DNA of 64,000 nt, taken from the NCBI RefSeq assembly GCF_013087515.1, contig NZ_JABFCN010000045.1, forward strand, positions 244,434 to 308,433. The letters run 5' to 3'. Positions 35,076 through 43,242 of the stretch are shown here, piece by piece. Source of the DNA: Rhizobium sophorae. Its GTDB lineage: Bacteria > Pseudomonadota > Alphaproteobacteria > Rhizobiales > Rhizobiaceae. Position numbers and translations under genes: made by a program. The notes under the pieces were generated by a model. It ran no database searches. It had not been told where the DNA came from and saw only the letters and a program-made list of their open reading frames with translations. Every line of letters starts with the position of its first letter. The first letter of the stretch is position 1.

Positions 35076-35863
35076 TGAGCATGTCTCAGACGCCCCTCGT
35101 CGAGGTGAAGAACCTCGTTAAACACTTCGGCTCCATCATTGCGCTGAACGGCGTGTCGCTCACCGTCAATGCCAACGAAGTGCTCTGCCTTCTCGGCGAT
35201 AACGGCGCCGGCAAGTCGACGCTGATCAATACGCTCGCCGGCGTCTTCAAGCCGACATCGGGAGAATTCCTGGTCGAAGGGCAGCCGCGCGCCTTTGCCG
35301 GTCCGCGCGACGCGCTCGATGCCGGTATCGCCACCGTGTATCAGGATCTCGCGATGATCCCGCTGATGTCGGTGACCCGGAACTTTTTCATGGGACGCGA
35401 ACCGCTCAAAGGCTTCGGCCCCTTCAAGCGCATGGACATGGAACACGCAAACAACGTGACGCGCGACGAGATGCACAGGATCGGCATCGATGTGCGCGAT
35501 CCCGAGCAGGCCGTCGGCACGCTTTCCGGCGGAGAGCGCCAATGCGTGGCGATCGCGCGCGCGGTCTATTTCGGCGCCAAGGTGTTGATCCTCGACGAAC
35601 CGACATCGGCACTCGGCGTGGCGCAAACATCGATGGTACTGAAATACATCAACCAGGTCCGCGGCAAGGGCCTCGGCGTGATCTTCATCACCCACAATGT
35701 TCGCCACGCCTATGCTGTCGGCAACCGCTTCACCGCGCTCAACCGCGGCCGCACGCTCGGCACCTATTCGAAGAGCGAGATCGGCATCGAGGACCTTCAA
35801 AACCTGATGGCCGGCGGCAAGGAGCTGCAGACCCTGTCGGAAGAACTCGGCGGAACGATCTGA
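35075..35863 (+). CDS. Sugar ABC transporter ATP-binding protein
   Basis: A 262-residue single-domain ATPase: Walker A GDNGAGKS, Q-loop VYQDLAMIP, signature LSGGERQ, Walker B VLILDEPTSAL and switch histidine FITHN. Many sugar ABC ATPases of this class are tandem duplicated (about 500 residues); this one has a single nucleotide-binding domain and would act as a homodimer, like FrcA. The ATG at 35075 overlaps the permease stop codon by one base (TGATG). A longer frame from 34436 is a shadow over the permease. Confidence 0.93.
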   Translation: MSMSQTPLVEVKNLVKHFGSIIALNGVSLTVNANEVLCLLGDNGAGKSTLINTLAGVFKPTSGEFLVEGQPRAFAGPRDALDAGIATVYQDLAMIPLMSVTRNFFMGREPLKGFGPFKRMDMEHANNVTRDEMHRIGIDVRDPEQAVGTLSGGERQCVAIARAVYFGAKVLILDEPTSALGVAQTSMVLKYINQVRGKGLGVIFITHNVRHAYAVGNRFTALNRGRTLGTYSKSEIGIEDLQNLMAGGKELQTLSEELGGTI

Positions 35864-35940
35864 CCGACCTTCACCCCGAACTACGATGCGGCGCTCGCGC
35901 CGCTCTCACCACCTCAGACCCTTGATATGGAAACCCTGCC

Positions 35941-36735
35941 ATGAGTGCTGCCAAGACTTCCTCCTTCCCGCTTGCCGCCTGCGCCGAAATGCTCTGGCGC
36001 GACAAGCCGATCGAATGGCGCGCCGCGCGCCTGAAGGAAATGGGCTTCGGCGTCGGTCTCTGGAACTGGCCGGAGCACGACCTCGCCAAACTGGAGGCAA
36101 CAGGCGCGACCTTCACGATCATGAACGGCTATCTCACCGGCCGCCTGACCGACGACGAGGGCGCCGCCGAACTTTTAAGGACGGCGCGCCAAACCGCTGA
36201 GATCGGCAAGCGGCTCGGTGTGCAGCGGCTGAACCTGCACGGCACCGGCCTCGGAGATGGGGGCCTACCCGTCCAGCCGGTCGAAGTGGTCACCGGCGCG
36301 ATGTGGCTGAAAGCGCGCGACACGCTCCTCCGGATCGTCGACATGGCCGAAGAGGAAAACGTCACCTTCACGCTCGAAAACCTCAATCTACCGGTCGATC
36401 ATCCGGGCGTGCCCTTCGGACGCGCGGAAGACACGCTGGCGCTGGTCTCGAGCGTCGATCACCCCCGGCTTCGCCTCAATCTCGACCTCTACCATGCCCA
36501 GATCGGCGAAGGGAACCTGATCGAGCTTTGCCGCAAATGCCTGCCCTGGATCGGCGAAATCCAGGTGGCCGACGTGCCGGGCCGCTGCGAGCCGGGGACC
36601 GGCGAAATCAACTGGCGCGGCATCGCCCGCGCGCTGAACGCCATGGGCTATTCCGGCCCGGTCGGCATGGAAGCCTGGTCGGCCGGCGATCCCGAAGCCG
36701 CGCTTGAAGCCTTCCGCACCGCCTTCACCCTCTGA
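35941..36735 (+). CDS. TIM-barrel isomerase (hydroxypyruvate isomerase-like)
   Basis: A 264-residue sugar phosphate isomerase/epimerase-type TIM barrel. Metal-site strands are visible: FTLENLNLPVDHPG, LRLNLDLYHAQIGEG, EIQVADVPGRCEPGTGEINW and GPVGMEAW. The LDxYHxQ and DxPGRxEPGTGEI pattern is that of Hyi/OtnI-like isomerases. In this operon it more likely isomerises a ketose or cyclitol intermediate than hydroxypyruvate itself. It follows the transporter by 77 bp and precedes the IdhA-like gene by 29 bp. Confidence 0.82.
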   Translation: MSAAKTSSFPLAACAEMLWRDKPIEWRAARLKEMGFGVGLWNWPEHDLAKLEATGATFTIMNGYLTGRLTDDEGAAELLRTARQTAEIGKRLGVQRLNLHGTGLGDGGLPVQPVEVVTGAMWLKARDTLLRIVDMAEEENVTFTLENLNLPVDHPGVPFGRAEDTLALVSSVDHPRLRLNLDLYHAQIGEGNLIELCRKCLPWIGEIQVADVPGRCEPGTGEINWRGIARALNAMGYSGPVGMEAWSAGDPEAALEAFRTAFTL

Positions 36736-36764
36736 TCCATCTCGATACGCACAGGATTGCTGCC

Positions 36765-37784
36765 ATGCCAGCCAACAAACCCGTCAATCTCGGCCTCATC
36801 GGCGCCGGCCGCATCGGTTCCTTTCATGGGGAGACCGTGTCCCGCCGCCTCGTCAACGCCAATCTCGTCGCCATCGCCGATCCCGCACCGGGCGCTGCCG
36901 CCAGGCTCGGCGAGACGCTCGACGTCGAGACCGCTTATACCGGCGTCGCGGAGCTTCTTTCCCACCCCGGGCTCGATGCCGTGATCATCGCCACACCTGC
37001 CCGCTTCCACACCAATATCCTCGTCCAGGCCGCCGAAGCCGGCAAGGCGATCTTCTGCGAAAAGCCGATGGCGCTGACACTGGAGGATGCCGATCGCGCT
37101 ATTGCAGCGGCACGCGCGGCCAACGTTCCCCTTCAGGTCGGTTTCAACCGGCGTTGGGATCAGGCCTTTGCCGAAGGCCGTGCCGCGATCGACGAGGGAA
37201 AGATCGGCGCGCCGCAGCTGATCCGCTCGCTGACGCGCGATCCCGGCCCGTTCGGCGCCGATCCCGATCGCATTCCGCTCTGGACGATTTTCTACGAAAC
37301 CCTCATTCACGACTTTGACACGCTGCTTTGGCTCAATCCCGGAGCAAAGCCCGTCGAGGTCCATGCAATGGCCGACGCCCTCATCCGGCCGGATGCCCGG
37401 GAGAAAGGCTTCCTCGATACGGCTGTAGTGACCATCCGGTTCGACAATGGCTCGATCGCGGTCGCCGAGGCAAACTTCTCCGCCCTCTACGGCTACGACA
37501 TTCGCGGCGAAGTCTTCGGCTCCGGCGGGATGGTCACGATGGGCGACGTGCGCCGCTCCAGCATGACGCTCTTCGACGGCAATGGCGTCTCGAACGACAC
37601 ATGGCGCCGCGACACCGAGCACTTCGTTCACGGCTACACGGCCCAGCTCGCCTCTTTCGTCCGCTCCGTTCGTAACCGTGAACTAACCAAAGGGCCGACG
37701 GGTACGGATGCTCGCAATGCCCTCGCAATCGCGCTTGCCTGCATCGCATCGGTTTCGAAAAAGCAGGCAATCCCGCTGAACTGA
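36765..37784 (+). CDS. Inositol 2-dehydrogenase-like oxidoreductase (IdhA/IolG family)
   Basis: A 339-residue Gfo/Idh/MocA family NAD-dependent dehydrogenase. The N-terminal Rossmann loop is LGLIGAGRIGSFHGE. The catalytic Lys lies in the EKPMALTLEDA motif. The C-terminal alpha/beta domain carries LIHDFDTLLWL with the active-site Asp/His. The family oxidises myo-inositol, scyllo-inositol or other cyclitols and sugars at the 2-position. With the IolE-like dehydratase across the promoter it suggests inositol-type degradation. Confidence 0.87.
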   Translation: MPANKPVNLGLIGAGRIGSFHGETVSRRLVNANLVAIADPAPGAAARLGETLDVETAYTGVAELLSHPGLDAVIIATPARFHTNILVQAAEAGKAIFCEKPMALTLEDADRAIAAARAANVPLQVGFNRRWDQAFAEGRAAIDEGKIGAPQLIRSLTRDPGPFGADPDRIPLWTIFYETLIHDFDTLLWLNPGAKPVEVHAMADALIRPDAREKGFLDTAVVTIRFDNGSIAVAEANFSALYGYDIRGEVFGSGGMVTMGDVRRSSMTLFDGNGVSNDTWRRDTEHFVHGYTAQLASFVRSVRNRELTKGPTGTDARNALAIALACIASVSKKQAIPLN

Positions 37785-37840
37785 AGGCCAACCGCGGTAG
37801 GCCCGGAGCCGGCGCACCGTATCTCGAAGGAACCACGGTC

Positions 37841-38170
37841 ATGAATTCTGAGGAAAATCTCAAGCGGCCGAACGATCTGACCGAACTCAAGGCCATGATC
37901 GTCAAGACAGGCCTGACGCTGCCCGAACAGCAGGAACGCGCTGCCCGCATGGCGCTCACAAATCCGGAACTGATCGCGTTCGGGACCGTCGCTTCTGTCG
38001 CGCTCAAGTGCTCCGTCTCCCCCTCCACCGTCGTTCGCGTTGCCACCGCTCTCGGATTTGCGAGCTTTCGCGACTTCAAGACATTTTTCCGGCAGCATCT
38101 GAAAACATCCCGCCTTGCCGAGCAGAACATAAACACTGCCCGACACGCGCCTCCCATCCCGAACCGATGA
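37841..38170 (+). CDS. HTH-only MurR/RpiR-like protein
   Basis: A 109-residue protein that aligns only with the N-terminal HTH domain of RpiR regulators: LTLPEQQERAARMALTNPEL, VASVALKCSVSPSTVVRVAT, then ALGFASFRDFKTFFRQHL. The SIS sugar-phosphate sensor domain (about 150 residues) is absent, and nothing in the following 170 bp resembles it in another frame. It is the last gene of the inositol-like operon, 56 bp after the dehydrogenase. It may be a free DNA-binding module or the remnant of a full regulator. Confidence 0.7.
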   Translation: MNSEENLKRPNDLTELKAMIVKTGLTLPEQQERAARMALTNPELIAFGTVASVALKCSVSPSTVVRVATALGFASFRDFKTFFRQHLKTSRLAEQNINTARHAPPIPNR

Positions 38171-38344
38171 TGTCCCGAAGCGAGAGGGCCGGCGGCGGTG
38201 TTCCACTGATCTGCCGCTGAGGCTCGACCGCATGCTCCAGCAAAAAATTCCTCCCTAAGTTCTTATGGCAAAAAGCCGTTTGCGCATTAGCATTTCAGGT
38301 TATAGTGACGTGACACGCGTCACGACTCGGGGAAAGGGACTTCC

Positions 38345-39211
38345 ATGCTGCCACTCTTCGACATGATGATGCAGGCGCAGAACGGCGCAGCGATGGAGGC
38401 GATCGCCCGGCAGTTCAACCTTGCGCAGGAACAGGCGACGAAGGCGATGGCGGCGCTGATGCCAGCCTTTTCCGCCGGGCTCAAGCGCAGCACCAGCAAC
38501 CCTTACGATTTCGTCGGGCTGATGCAGGCGGTCTCCTCCGGCAACTATGGGCGATATTTCGAGGATATGAGCCGGGCCTTCACGCCGGAAGGCATTTCCG
38601 ACGGCAACAACATCCTCGCCCAGCTCTTCGGCTCGAAGGAGGTTTCGCGCGCGGTTGCCGCCCAGGCGGCGCAGATGACCGGGATCGGCCAGGACATTTA
38701 CAAGCGGATGCTGCCGGTGCTGGCCGATACACTGATGGGCGGGCTCTTCAAGCAGACGACCGGCCAGATGGCCTCGCCGGTCAACCCCTTTGTCAACACG
38801 GCGATGGGCGAGACTATCCAGAAGTGGCTGGAAAGCACCGGCTTTGCACCGAAGCCAAAGACTGCCCCGGACCCCAGCATCTTCGACAATCCCTTCACGC
38901 AGGCGATGCAGCTGATGTTTTCGGAATCGAAGCCTGAAGCGACGCCTCAGCCGAACCCCTTCCTCGACAATCCCTTCGCCAAGGCCTTCCAGGAGATGAT
39001 GGGCGGGCTCGGCCAGCAGCCGGGGGCCCCGACCAAGACCAAGACGCCGGAGGCGCTCAAGGAGGAGGCTAAGGTCAATGCCGACAGCTATACCGAAATG
39101 CTGAACGCCATGTTCGACAGCGGACTGGAAGTGCAGAAGAACTACCAGCGGAACCTGGAAGCGATCTTCGAAACCTATCGGCCGAAGCCCTCCTCGGAAA
39201 CGAGCAAATAG
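38345..39211 (+). CDS. DUF937 domain protein
   Basis: A 288-residue soluble protein. The N-terminal half is a DUF937-type helical domain (MLPLFDMMMQAQNGAAMEAI, LAQLFGSKEVSRAVAAQAAQ, MLPVLADTLMGGL). The C-terminal half is low-complexity with two copies of a DNPF motif (IFDNPFTQAMQLMF and FLDNPFAKAFQEMM) and a charged end. The two DNPF copies look like a short internal repeat. Cellular role unknown. It is monocistronic and followed by tandem intergenic repeats. Confidence 0.8.
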   Translation: MLPLFDMMMQAQNGAAMEAIARQFNLAQEQATKAMAALMPAFSAGLKRSTSNPYDFVGLMQAVSSGNYGRYFEDMSRAFTPEGISDGNNILAQLFGSKEVSRAVAAQAAQMTGIGQDIYKRMLPVLADTLMGGLFKQTTGQMASPVNPFVNTAMGETIQKWLESTGFAPKPKTAPDPSIFDNPFTQAMQLMFSESKPEATPQPNPFLDNPFAKAFQEMMGGLGQQPGAPTKTKTPEALKEEAKVNADSYTEMLNAMFDSGLEVQKNYQRNLEAIFETYRPKPSSETSK

Positions 39212-39273
39212 CGCTCTAACGCGCGTCGCGATCTTTCAGATTCGCTTGCCACGATTTAGGTCCTTGGTTTCTC

Positions 39274-39381
39274 GCATGTCGCATCGCAAAACCGCGGCAC
39301 ACTTTTGCGCGACATGCTTTAGATTTTTTGCGCATGTCGTTATCGCAAAACCGCGGCACACTTTTGCGCGACATGCTTTAG
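39274..39381. repeat. Two tandem copies of a 49-50-bp palindromic repeat
   Basis: Copies at 39274-39322 and 39332-39381 share CGCAAAACCGCGGCACACTT and end in GCGCGACATGCTTTAG. Each starts with GCATGTCG and closes with CGACATGC, so each can fold into a hairpin. The core resembles the second module of the element at 11298-11402. There is no spacer conservation or leader, so this is not a CRISPR array. Confidence 0.8.
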
Positions 39382-39386
39382 CGCAC

Positions 39387-39427
39387 AAAAAAACCCGGAG
39401 ATGGCTTGGGAAAGCCGATCACCGGGT
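39387..39427 (-). terminator. Terminator of the DUF1127 gene
   Basis: Read on the minus strand, ACCCGGTGATCGGCTT pairs with AAGCCATCTCCGGGT around a short loop and is followed by TTTTTTT. It lies about 50 bp past the DUF1127 stop codon. Confidence 0.8.
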
Positions 39428-39475
39428 CAAGCGGCAGGGCTATTGGCTATCACCCTGCGGGGAAACTCGACGCTC

Positions 39476-39775
39476 CTACTCCTCGTGGGAGCGGAACAAC
39501 GACAGGCGCCAGCGATTGCGTGCTGAGCGCGTCAGATGTTCCGACGGGTCCTCGAAGAAGGTCGACGCCAGGAACGCGGAGGTCAGGTCGGCCCGGGTAA
39601 GGCCGATATCCCTCAGCTGCGTGTCGTTCAGATCGCGCAGCGCGTTGATCTCCATGCGATTGCGGAACCCGCGAAAGAGGGAGGTCAACGGTGCGAGGCC
39701 TGCTGCCAGACGCTGGGGAAACGTCGGGGTGAGCTTGCCGCAGTCGAGTTCTATTGTTCTGTCTGTCATCCGCAT
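39476..39775 (-). CDS. Small DUF1127 (YjiS-like) protein
   Basis: A 99-residue protein with the DUF1127 signature in the middle: FRNRMEINALRDLNDTQLRD followed by IGLTRADL. The family is abundant in alphaproteobacteria. Small members affect RNA turnover or phosphate/carbon physiology through unknown means, while longer ones like this are uncharacterised. ATG at 39775 has AAGGAGAG upstream; the longer frame to 39823 is not supported. A strong terminator follows. Confidence 0.85.
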   Translation of the reverse strand: MRMTDRTIELDCGKLTPTFPQRLAAGLAPLTSLFRGFRNRMEINALRDLNDTQLRDIGLTRADLTSAFLASTFFEDPSEHLTRSARNRWRLSLFRSHEE

Positions 39776-39989
39776 GGGACTCTCCTTTCTTTCGATTTTC
39801 TTTTTAGGCGCACAACAACCCACCCCTCCCGCGAGGTCGCACGGGAAGGAGAAGGCTGAATTGGCTCGGACAGGCAGGGCGTCTGTCCTTCACTTTGCTT
39901 GATTTGCATCCCGAAGATGCCAAAGACCTATTGATCAGTCCAACGAATGTTTCTAATGATTATCATCAGCTATCTTTATGGGTGACAAC

Positions 39990-40946
39990 ATGTCCGCGCC
40001 TCTTGATCTCGACCAATTGCAGACTTTCATCGCCATCGTCGATTCCGGCAGCTTCACCAAGGCCGCTGACAGGGTCTACAAGACCCAATCGGCCGTCTCC
40101 ATGCAGATGCGCCGCCTCGAGGAGCGCATCGGCAAGCAGCTGTTCATCAAGGATGGGCGCGGCAACCGGCTGACGGTCGAGGGCGAAAAGCTGCTCAACT
40201 ATGCCCGGCGCATCATCCGCCTGAACAATGAGGCGATCGCGGCCTTCGACGACAACAGGCTGGAAGGGACGCTGCGGATCGGCACGCCGGACGATTATGC
40301 CGACCGCTACATGCCGGAAATCATCGGCCGCTTCGCCAAGACGCATCCGAATGTCGAGCTCTATATCGTCTGCGAGCCCTCGGTGGATCTTGCCGAGCGC
40401 ATGCATAAGGGCGAGCTCGACATCGCGCTCGTCACCCATAATCCGCGCGAGCGCATGTCCGATGTGGTGAGAACCGAGCCGCTCTGCTGGGTGGGCTCGG
40501 CCAACCATCCGATCCGCGACGACGCACCGGTACCGCTTGCCGTCGGCCGGCGCGACTGCCAGTGGCGCCAGCTCGCCTGCTCGGCGCTCGATGCTGTGGG
40601 ACGCGAGCACCAAATCCTGTTCACCAGCTGGTCCTGCACCGTCGTTGCCGCCGCCGTGCTTGCCGGCATGGCGGTTTCGGTGATGCCGGAATCGGCGCTG
40701 CGCACAGGCATGAAAGTGCTGAGCCAGGCGGACGGCTTTCCGACGCTGCCGCCGGTGCAGATCGGCATCATGAAGCGTCCGGGCGTTTCGCTCTCGCTGA
40801 TGAATGCGATCACGGCGCATATCACCGCCTGCCTCGACAATATCACGCCCGCTGTCGTCGACGACAGCCTCGAGGCGGACGTCAAATCCGCCCAGGCGCG
40901 CCTTTATCCGCGGCTGAAGGCCGCCAATATGGTACCAAGCTGGTAA
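39990..40946 (+). CDS. LysR-type regulator (LsrB-like paralogue)
   Basis: A 318-residue LysR protein with HTH LDQLQTFIAIVDSGSFTKAA and KTQSAVSMQMRRLEERIGKQ, then the sensor domain (RIGTPDDYADRYMPEIIGRF). The sequence closely follows rhizobial LsrB, a regulator of oxidative stress and LPS genes, but the C-terminal half differs, so it is more likely a paralogue than LsrB itself. The start is ATG at 39990 (MSAPLDLDQL), with GGGTGA upstream; an ATG 12 bases earlier lacks a site. It converges with the TetR gene. Confidence 0.87.
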   Translation: MSAPLDLDQLQTFIAIVDSGSFTKAADRVYKTQSAVSMQMRRLEERIGKQLFIKDGRGNRLTVEGEKLLNYARRIIRLNNEAIAAFDDNRLEGTLRIGTPDDYADRYMPEIIGRFAKTHPNVELYIVCEPSVDLAERMHKGELDIALVTHNPRERMSDVVRTEPLCWVGSANHPIRDDAPVPLAVGRRDCQWRQLACSALDAVGREHQILFTSWSCTVVAAAVLAGMAVSVMPESALRTGMKVLSQADGFPTLPPVQIGIMKRPGVSLSLMNAITAHITACLDNITPAVVDDSLEADVKSAQARLYPRLKAANMVPSW

Positions 40947-40950
40947 GAGC

Positions 40951-41592
40951 TCAAGCGGCGCGCGGCACCGTGGTGGCGAAAAGGGAGGCGCGGATGACGC
41001 GCTTCCACTCATCGAGCATACGCCGCGCCAAGGCCTCCTCGCTGACGGCGGCAAGCCGGATTACGGCGCCGATCAGGTGGCTGAACAGGTAAGTGCGCGC
41101 ATACATTTCTTCGTCGCAAAGGTCGGGAGCCAGCTGACGCACGGCGTCATGGAAGATGCCGGCGACGCGGCCGCTATGCTCGATATTCAGCCGCAGCAGA
41201 TCCTGATCGGTTTCCGTTCCCATCCAGACGCCGAGATAGACGGGATCGTCGTGGTAGGAATCGTAATACCAGTCGATAATGGCGCAGACGCGGTCCAGCG
41301 CCTGGTCGAGCGACCTGACATCGGCCAACATCGCCGCCGTCTTCGCCTGGATCGTCGAAGCATGCTGGTCGAACAGGGCTTTGACGATCGCCGCCTTCTC
41401 CGGGAAATACTGGTAGACCGAACCGATCGGCACCTTGGCGGCGATTGCGAGTTCCGTCATCCGCATGGCGCTGACGCCCTTTTCAGCGATGATCTTGGCG
41501 GCGGCGGCGAGAATGAGGTCCAGCCTCTGGATGCTGCGCTCCTGCTTCGGCTTCCTGCGCAAGCCGATCCGATCCATGCTTTCCGCGCCCAT
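40951..41592 (-). CDS. TetR family transcriptional regulator
   Basis: TetR regulator of about 213 residues. The HTH is near the N-terminus (LILAAAAKIIAEKGVSAMRM, IAAKVPIGSVYQYFPEKAAI), followed by a helical effector-binding domain. The frame is open to 41673 with ATGs at 41628 and 41592; I prefer 41592 (MGAESMDRIG), which has GGGA upstream. No obvious divergent target. It ends only 5 bp from the LysR stop. Confidence 0.82.
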   Translation of the reverse strand: MGAESMDRIGLRRKPKQERSIQRLDLILAAAAKIIAEKGVSAMRMTELAIAAKVPIGSVYQYFPEKAAIVKALFDQHASTIQAKTAAMLADVRSLDQALDRVCAIIDWYYDSYHDDPVYLGVWMGTETDQDLLRLNIEHSGRVAGIFHDAVRQLAPDLCDEEMYARTYLFSHLIGAVIRLAAVSEEALARRMLDEWKRVIRASLFATTVPRAA

Positions 41593-41870
41593 GTCGTTCC
41601 CATTCTTATTGTTCACGGCGGAAGGCATGTGCCGAACCACCGCGTCGGGCGGGTATGACATGCAAGCCTTCACCTGCCGTAAATGGAAACATTCGGATTT
41701 TAACGGTCGTCAAAAGCCTGTGAAATCAAGGCCTCACAACATATCGCGGCAATTGATGGAGCATCGAAAAGACCTCGACAGGTTGTGCCACGCTCCCGCA
41801 GAGAAGAGACAGTCATCGCGTTGTCGGGGATATAGAGCACGCCGTCCGATTGGCTGCGATCGATGCAGGT

Positions 41871-42287
41871 TCAGCCCATTGCCATCCAAACGGCGAGCCA
41901 GATCCACATGGCAGCGAGTACGACATAGCCTGCCGCAAAAAGCGGGCTGCGATAGCGCAATTCGTTGCTGCTGACGTGGACAGCGGCGTGAGCATAACGC
42001 AGGGCGACGAAGATCCAGGCAAGCCCGAGTGTGACGATATTGTCGGCGTCCGTGATATAAAGAAGAATGCAGCAGACATGGAAGAGCACAGGCAGTTCGA
42101 ACTGGTTGGCGAGGCAGTTCTTGACGGCAAGGCTCTCGGCCGGTTCGCCGCGGTTTTCCCGATATTCCGATTTGTTGATCTTTCCGGCGCGGACCATTTT
42201 CGCGCGCCGAAGCCCAAGAAGCGCATAAAGACCGTAAACCAGGGCCACATGGGCGAAGAGTGGCCAGAAGATTTGATAGCCGGTCAT
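41871..42287 (-). CDS. MAPEG family membrane protein
   Basis: A 138-residue inner-membrane protein with four hydrophobic segments. The family signature is spread over NCLANQFELPVLFHVCCILL and ALRYAHAAVHVSSNELRYR, the latter resembling the glutathione-binding helix of microsomal GST/MAPEG proteins. Function in bacteria is mostly unknown. AAGGAAA precedes ATG at 42287. It is followed on the same strand, 279 bp away, by the TetR gene. Confidence 0.85.
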   Translation of the reverse strand: MTGYQIFWPLFAHVALVYGLYALLGLRRAKMVRAGKINKSEYRENRGEPAESLAVKNCLANQFELPVLFHVCCILLYITDADNIVTLGLAWIFVALRYAHAAVHVSSNELRYRSPLFAAGYVVLAAMWIWLAVWMAMG

Positions 42288-42395
42288 ATGGCTGTTTCCT
42301 TTCCGCTTTCGCATTCGTTGGGAGCAGTAGCCGAAAGGAGAAAAGGATACCAGCGTCGGCAGCCCGCCCTCAGAATAGCGGGCCGCCCGGTTTCA

Positions 42396-43151
42396 TCAGA
42401 CCTGGGCGCTGCCGCCATCGACGAAGAGTTCGGCACCGGTGACGAAGCTGGAATCATCCGAGGCAAGGAAGAGTGCGGCTGCGGCAACTTCCTCGGCACG
42501 GCCGACCCTGCCCATTGGCACCTGGGCCGCAAGATAATCAAGCAGGCCCTGCTGTTGAGCTCGGTCCTTACCTGCCAATTCGACCAGTCCAGTCGTTTCC
42601 GTCGGGCCGGGACTGAGCGTATTGATCCGAATGCCGCGATCCTTCAAGTCAAGGATCCAGTTGCGCGCAAAGCTGCGCAAAGCAGCTTTCGATGCGGCAT
42701 ACACACTGAAGGCGGGCGTGCCGGTCGAGCCTGCTGTCGATCCCGTCAATATGATCGATGATCCTCGGGCAAGCAGTGGCAGGGCCTTCTGCACCGTAAA
42801 GAGAACCCCCTTCACGTTCCGATCGAAAGTATCGTCATACTGCTCTTCGGTAATTTCGCCGAGGGGCAGCATGGACCCTCCACCCGCGTTGACGAAGAGC
42901 ACGTCAATTCGCCCGGCCTCTGCCTTTACCCGTTCATAGAGTTGATCGAGGTCGGCAAGATTGGCCGAATCAGCCTGAATGCCGACAACCCCTCCGCCGA
43001 TCTCAGCGATGGCTGCATCGAGAACAGCCTTGCGACGGCCGGTAATGAAAACCCGAGCGCCCTCAGCCACGAAGCGCTTGGCTGTTGCAAGACCAATGCC
43101 TGAAGTGGCGCCGGTAATGACCGCAATCTTTGCATCCAGTCTTTGTGTCAT
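42396..43151 (-). CDS. Short-chain dehydrogenase/reductase
   Basis: A 251-residue classical SDR. The cofactor loop is AVITGATSGIGLATAKRF, the structural motif is LFVNAGGGS, and the catalytic Ser is in ILTGSTAGSTG with YAASKAALRSFAR carrying the Tyr-Lys pair. The end is DDSSFVTGAELFVDGGSAQV. The substrate is not predictable. AAGGAG upstream supports the start. It is divergent from a LysR gene starting 92 bp away, so the LysR probably controls it. Confidence 0.92.
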   Translation of the reverse strand: MTQRLDAKIAVITGATSGIGLATAKRFVAEGARVFITGRRKAVLDAAIAEIGGGVVGIQADSANLADLDQLYERVKAEAGRIDVLFVNAGGGSMLPLGEITEEQYDDTFDRNVKGVLFTVQKALPLLARGSSIILTGSTAGSTGTPAFSVYAASKAALRSFARNWILDLKDRGIRINTLSPGPTETTGLVELAGKDRAQQQGLLDYLAAQVPMGRVGRAEEVAAAALFLASDDSSFVTGAELFVDGGSAQV

Positions 43152-43242
43152 TCTCGTCTCCTTTGTTCGACTGGAGCTGAGATATGGACGGCGGCACCGT
43201 TTCGAAATAGAAAGAATTGAAAGCTATCGTTTCAGGAATGAT

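Noticed and set aside
39274..39381. Possible CRISPR array
   Set aside because: Only two copies, with a 9-bp gap between them rather than a spacer-sized one, and no cas genes; the copies are palindromic intergenic repeats.
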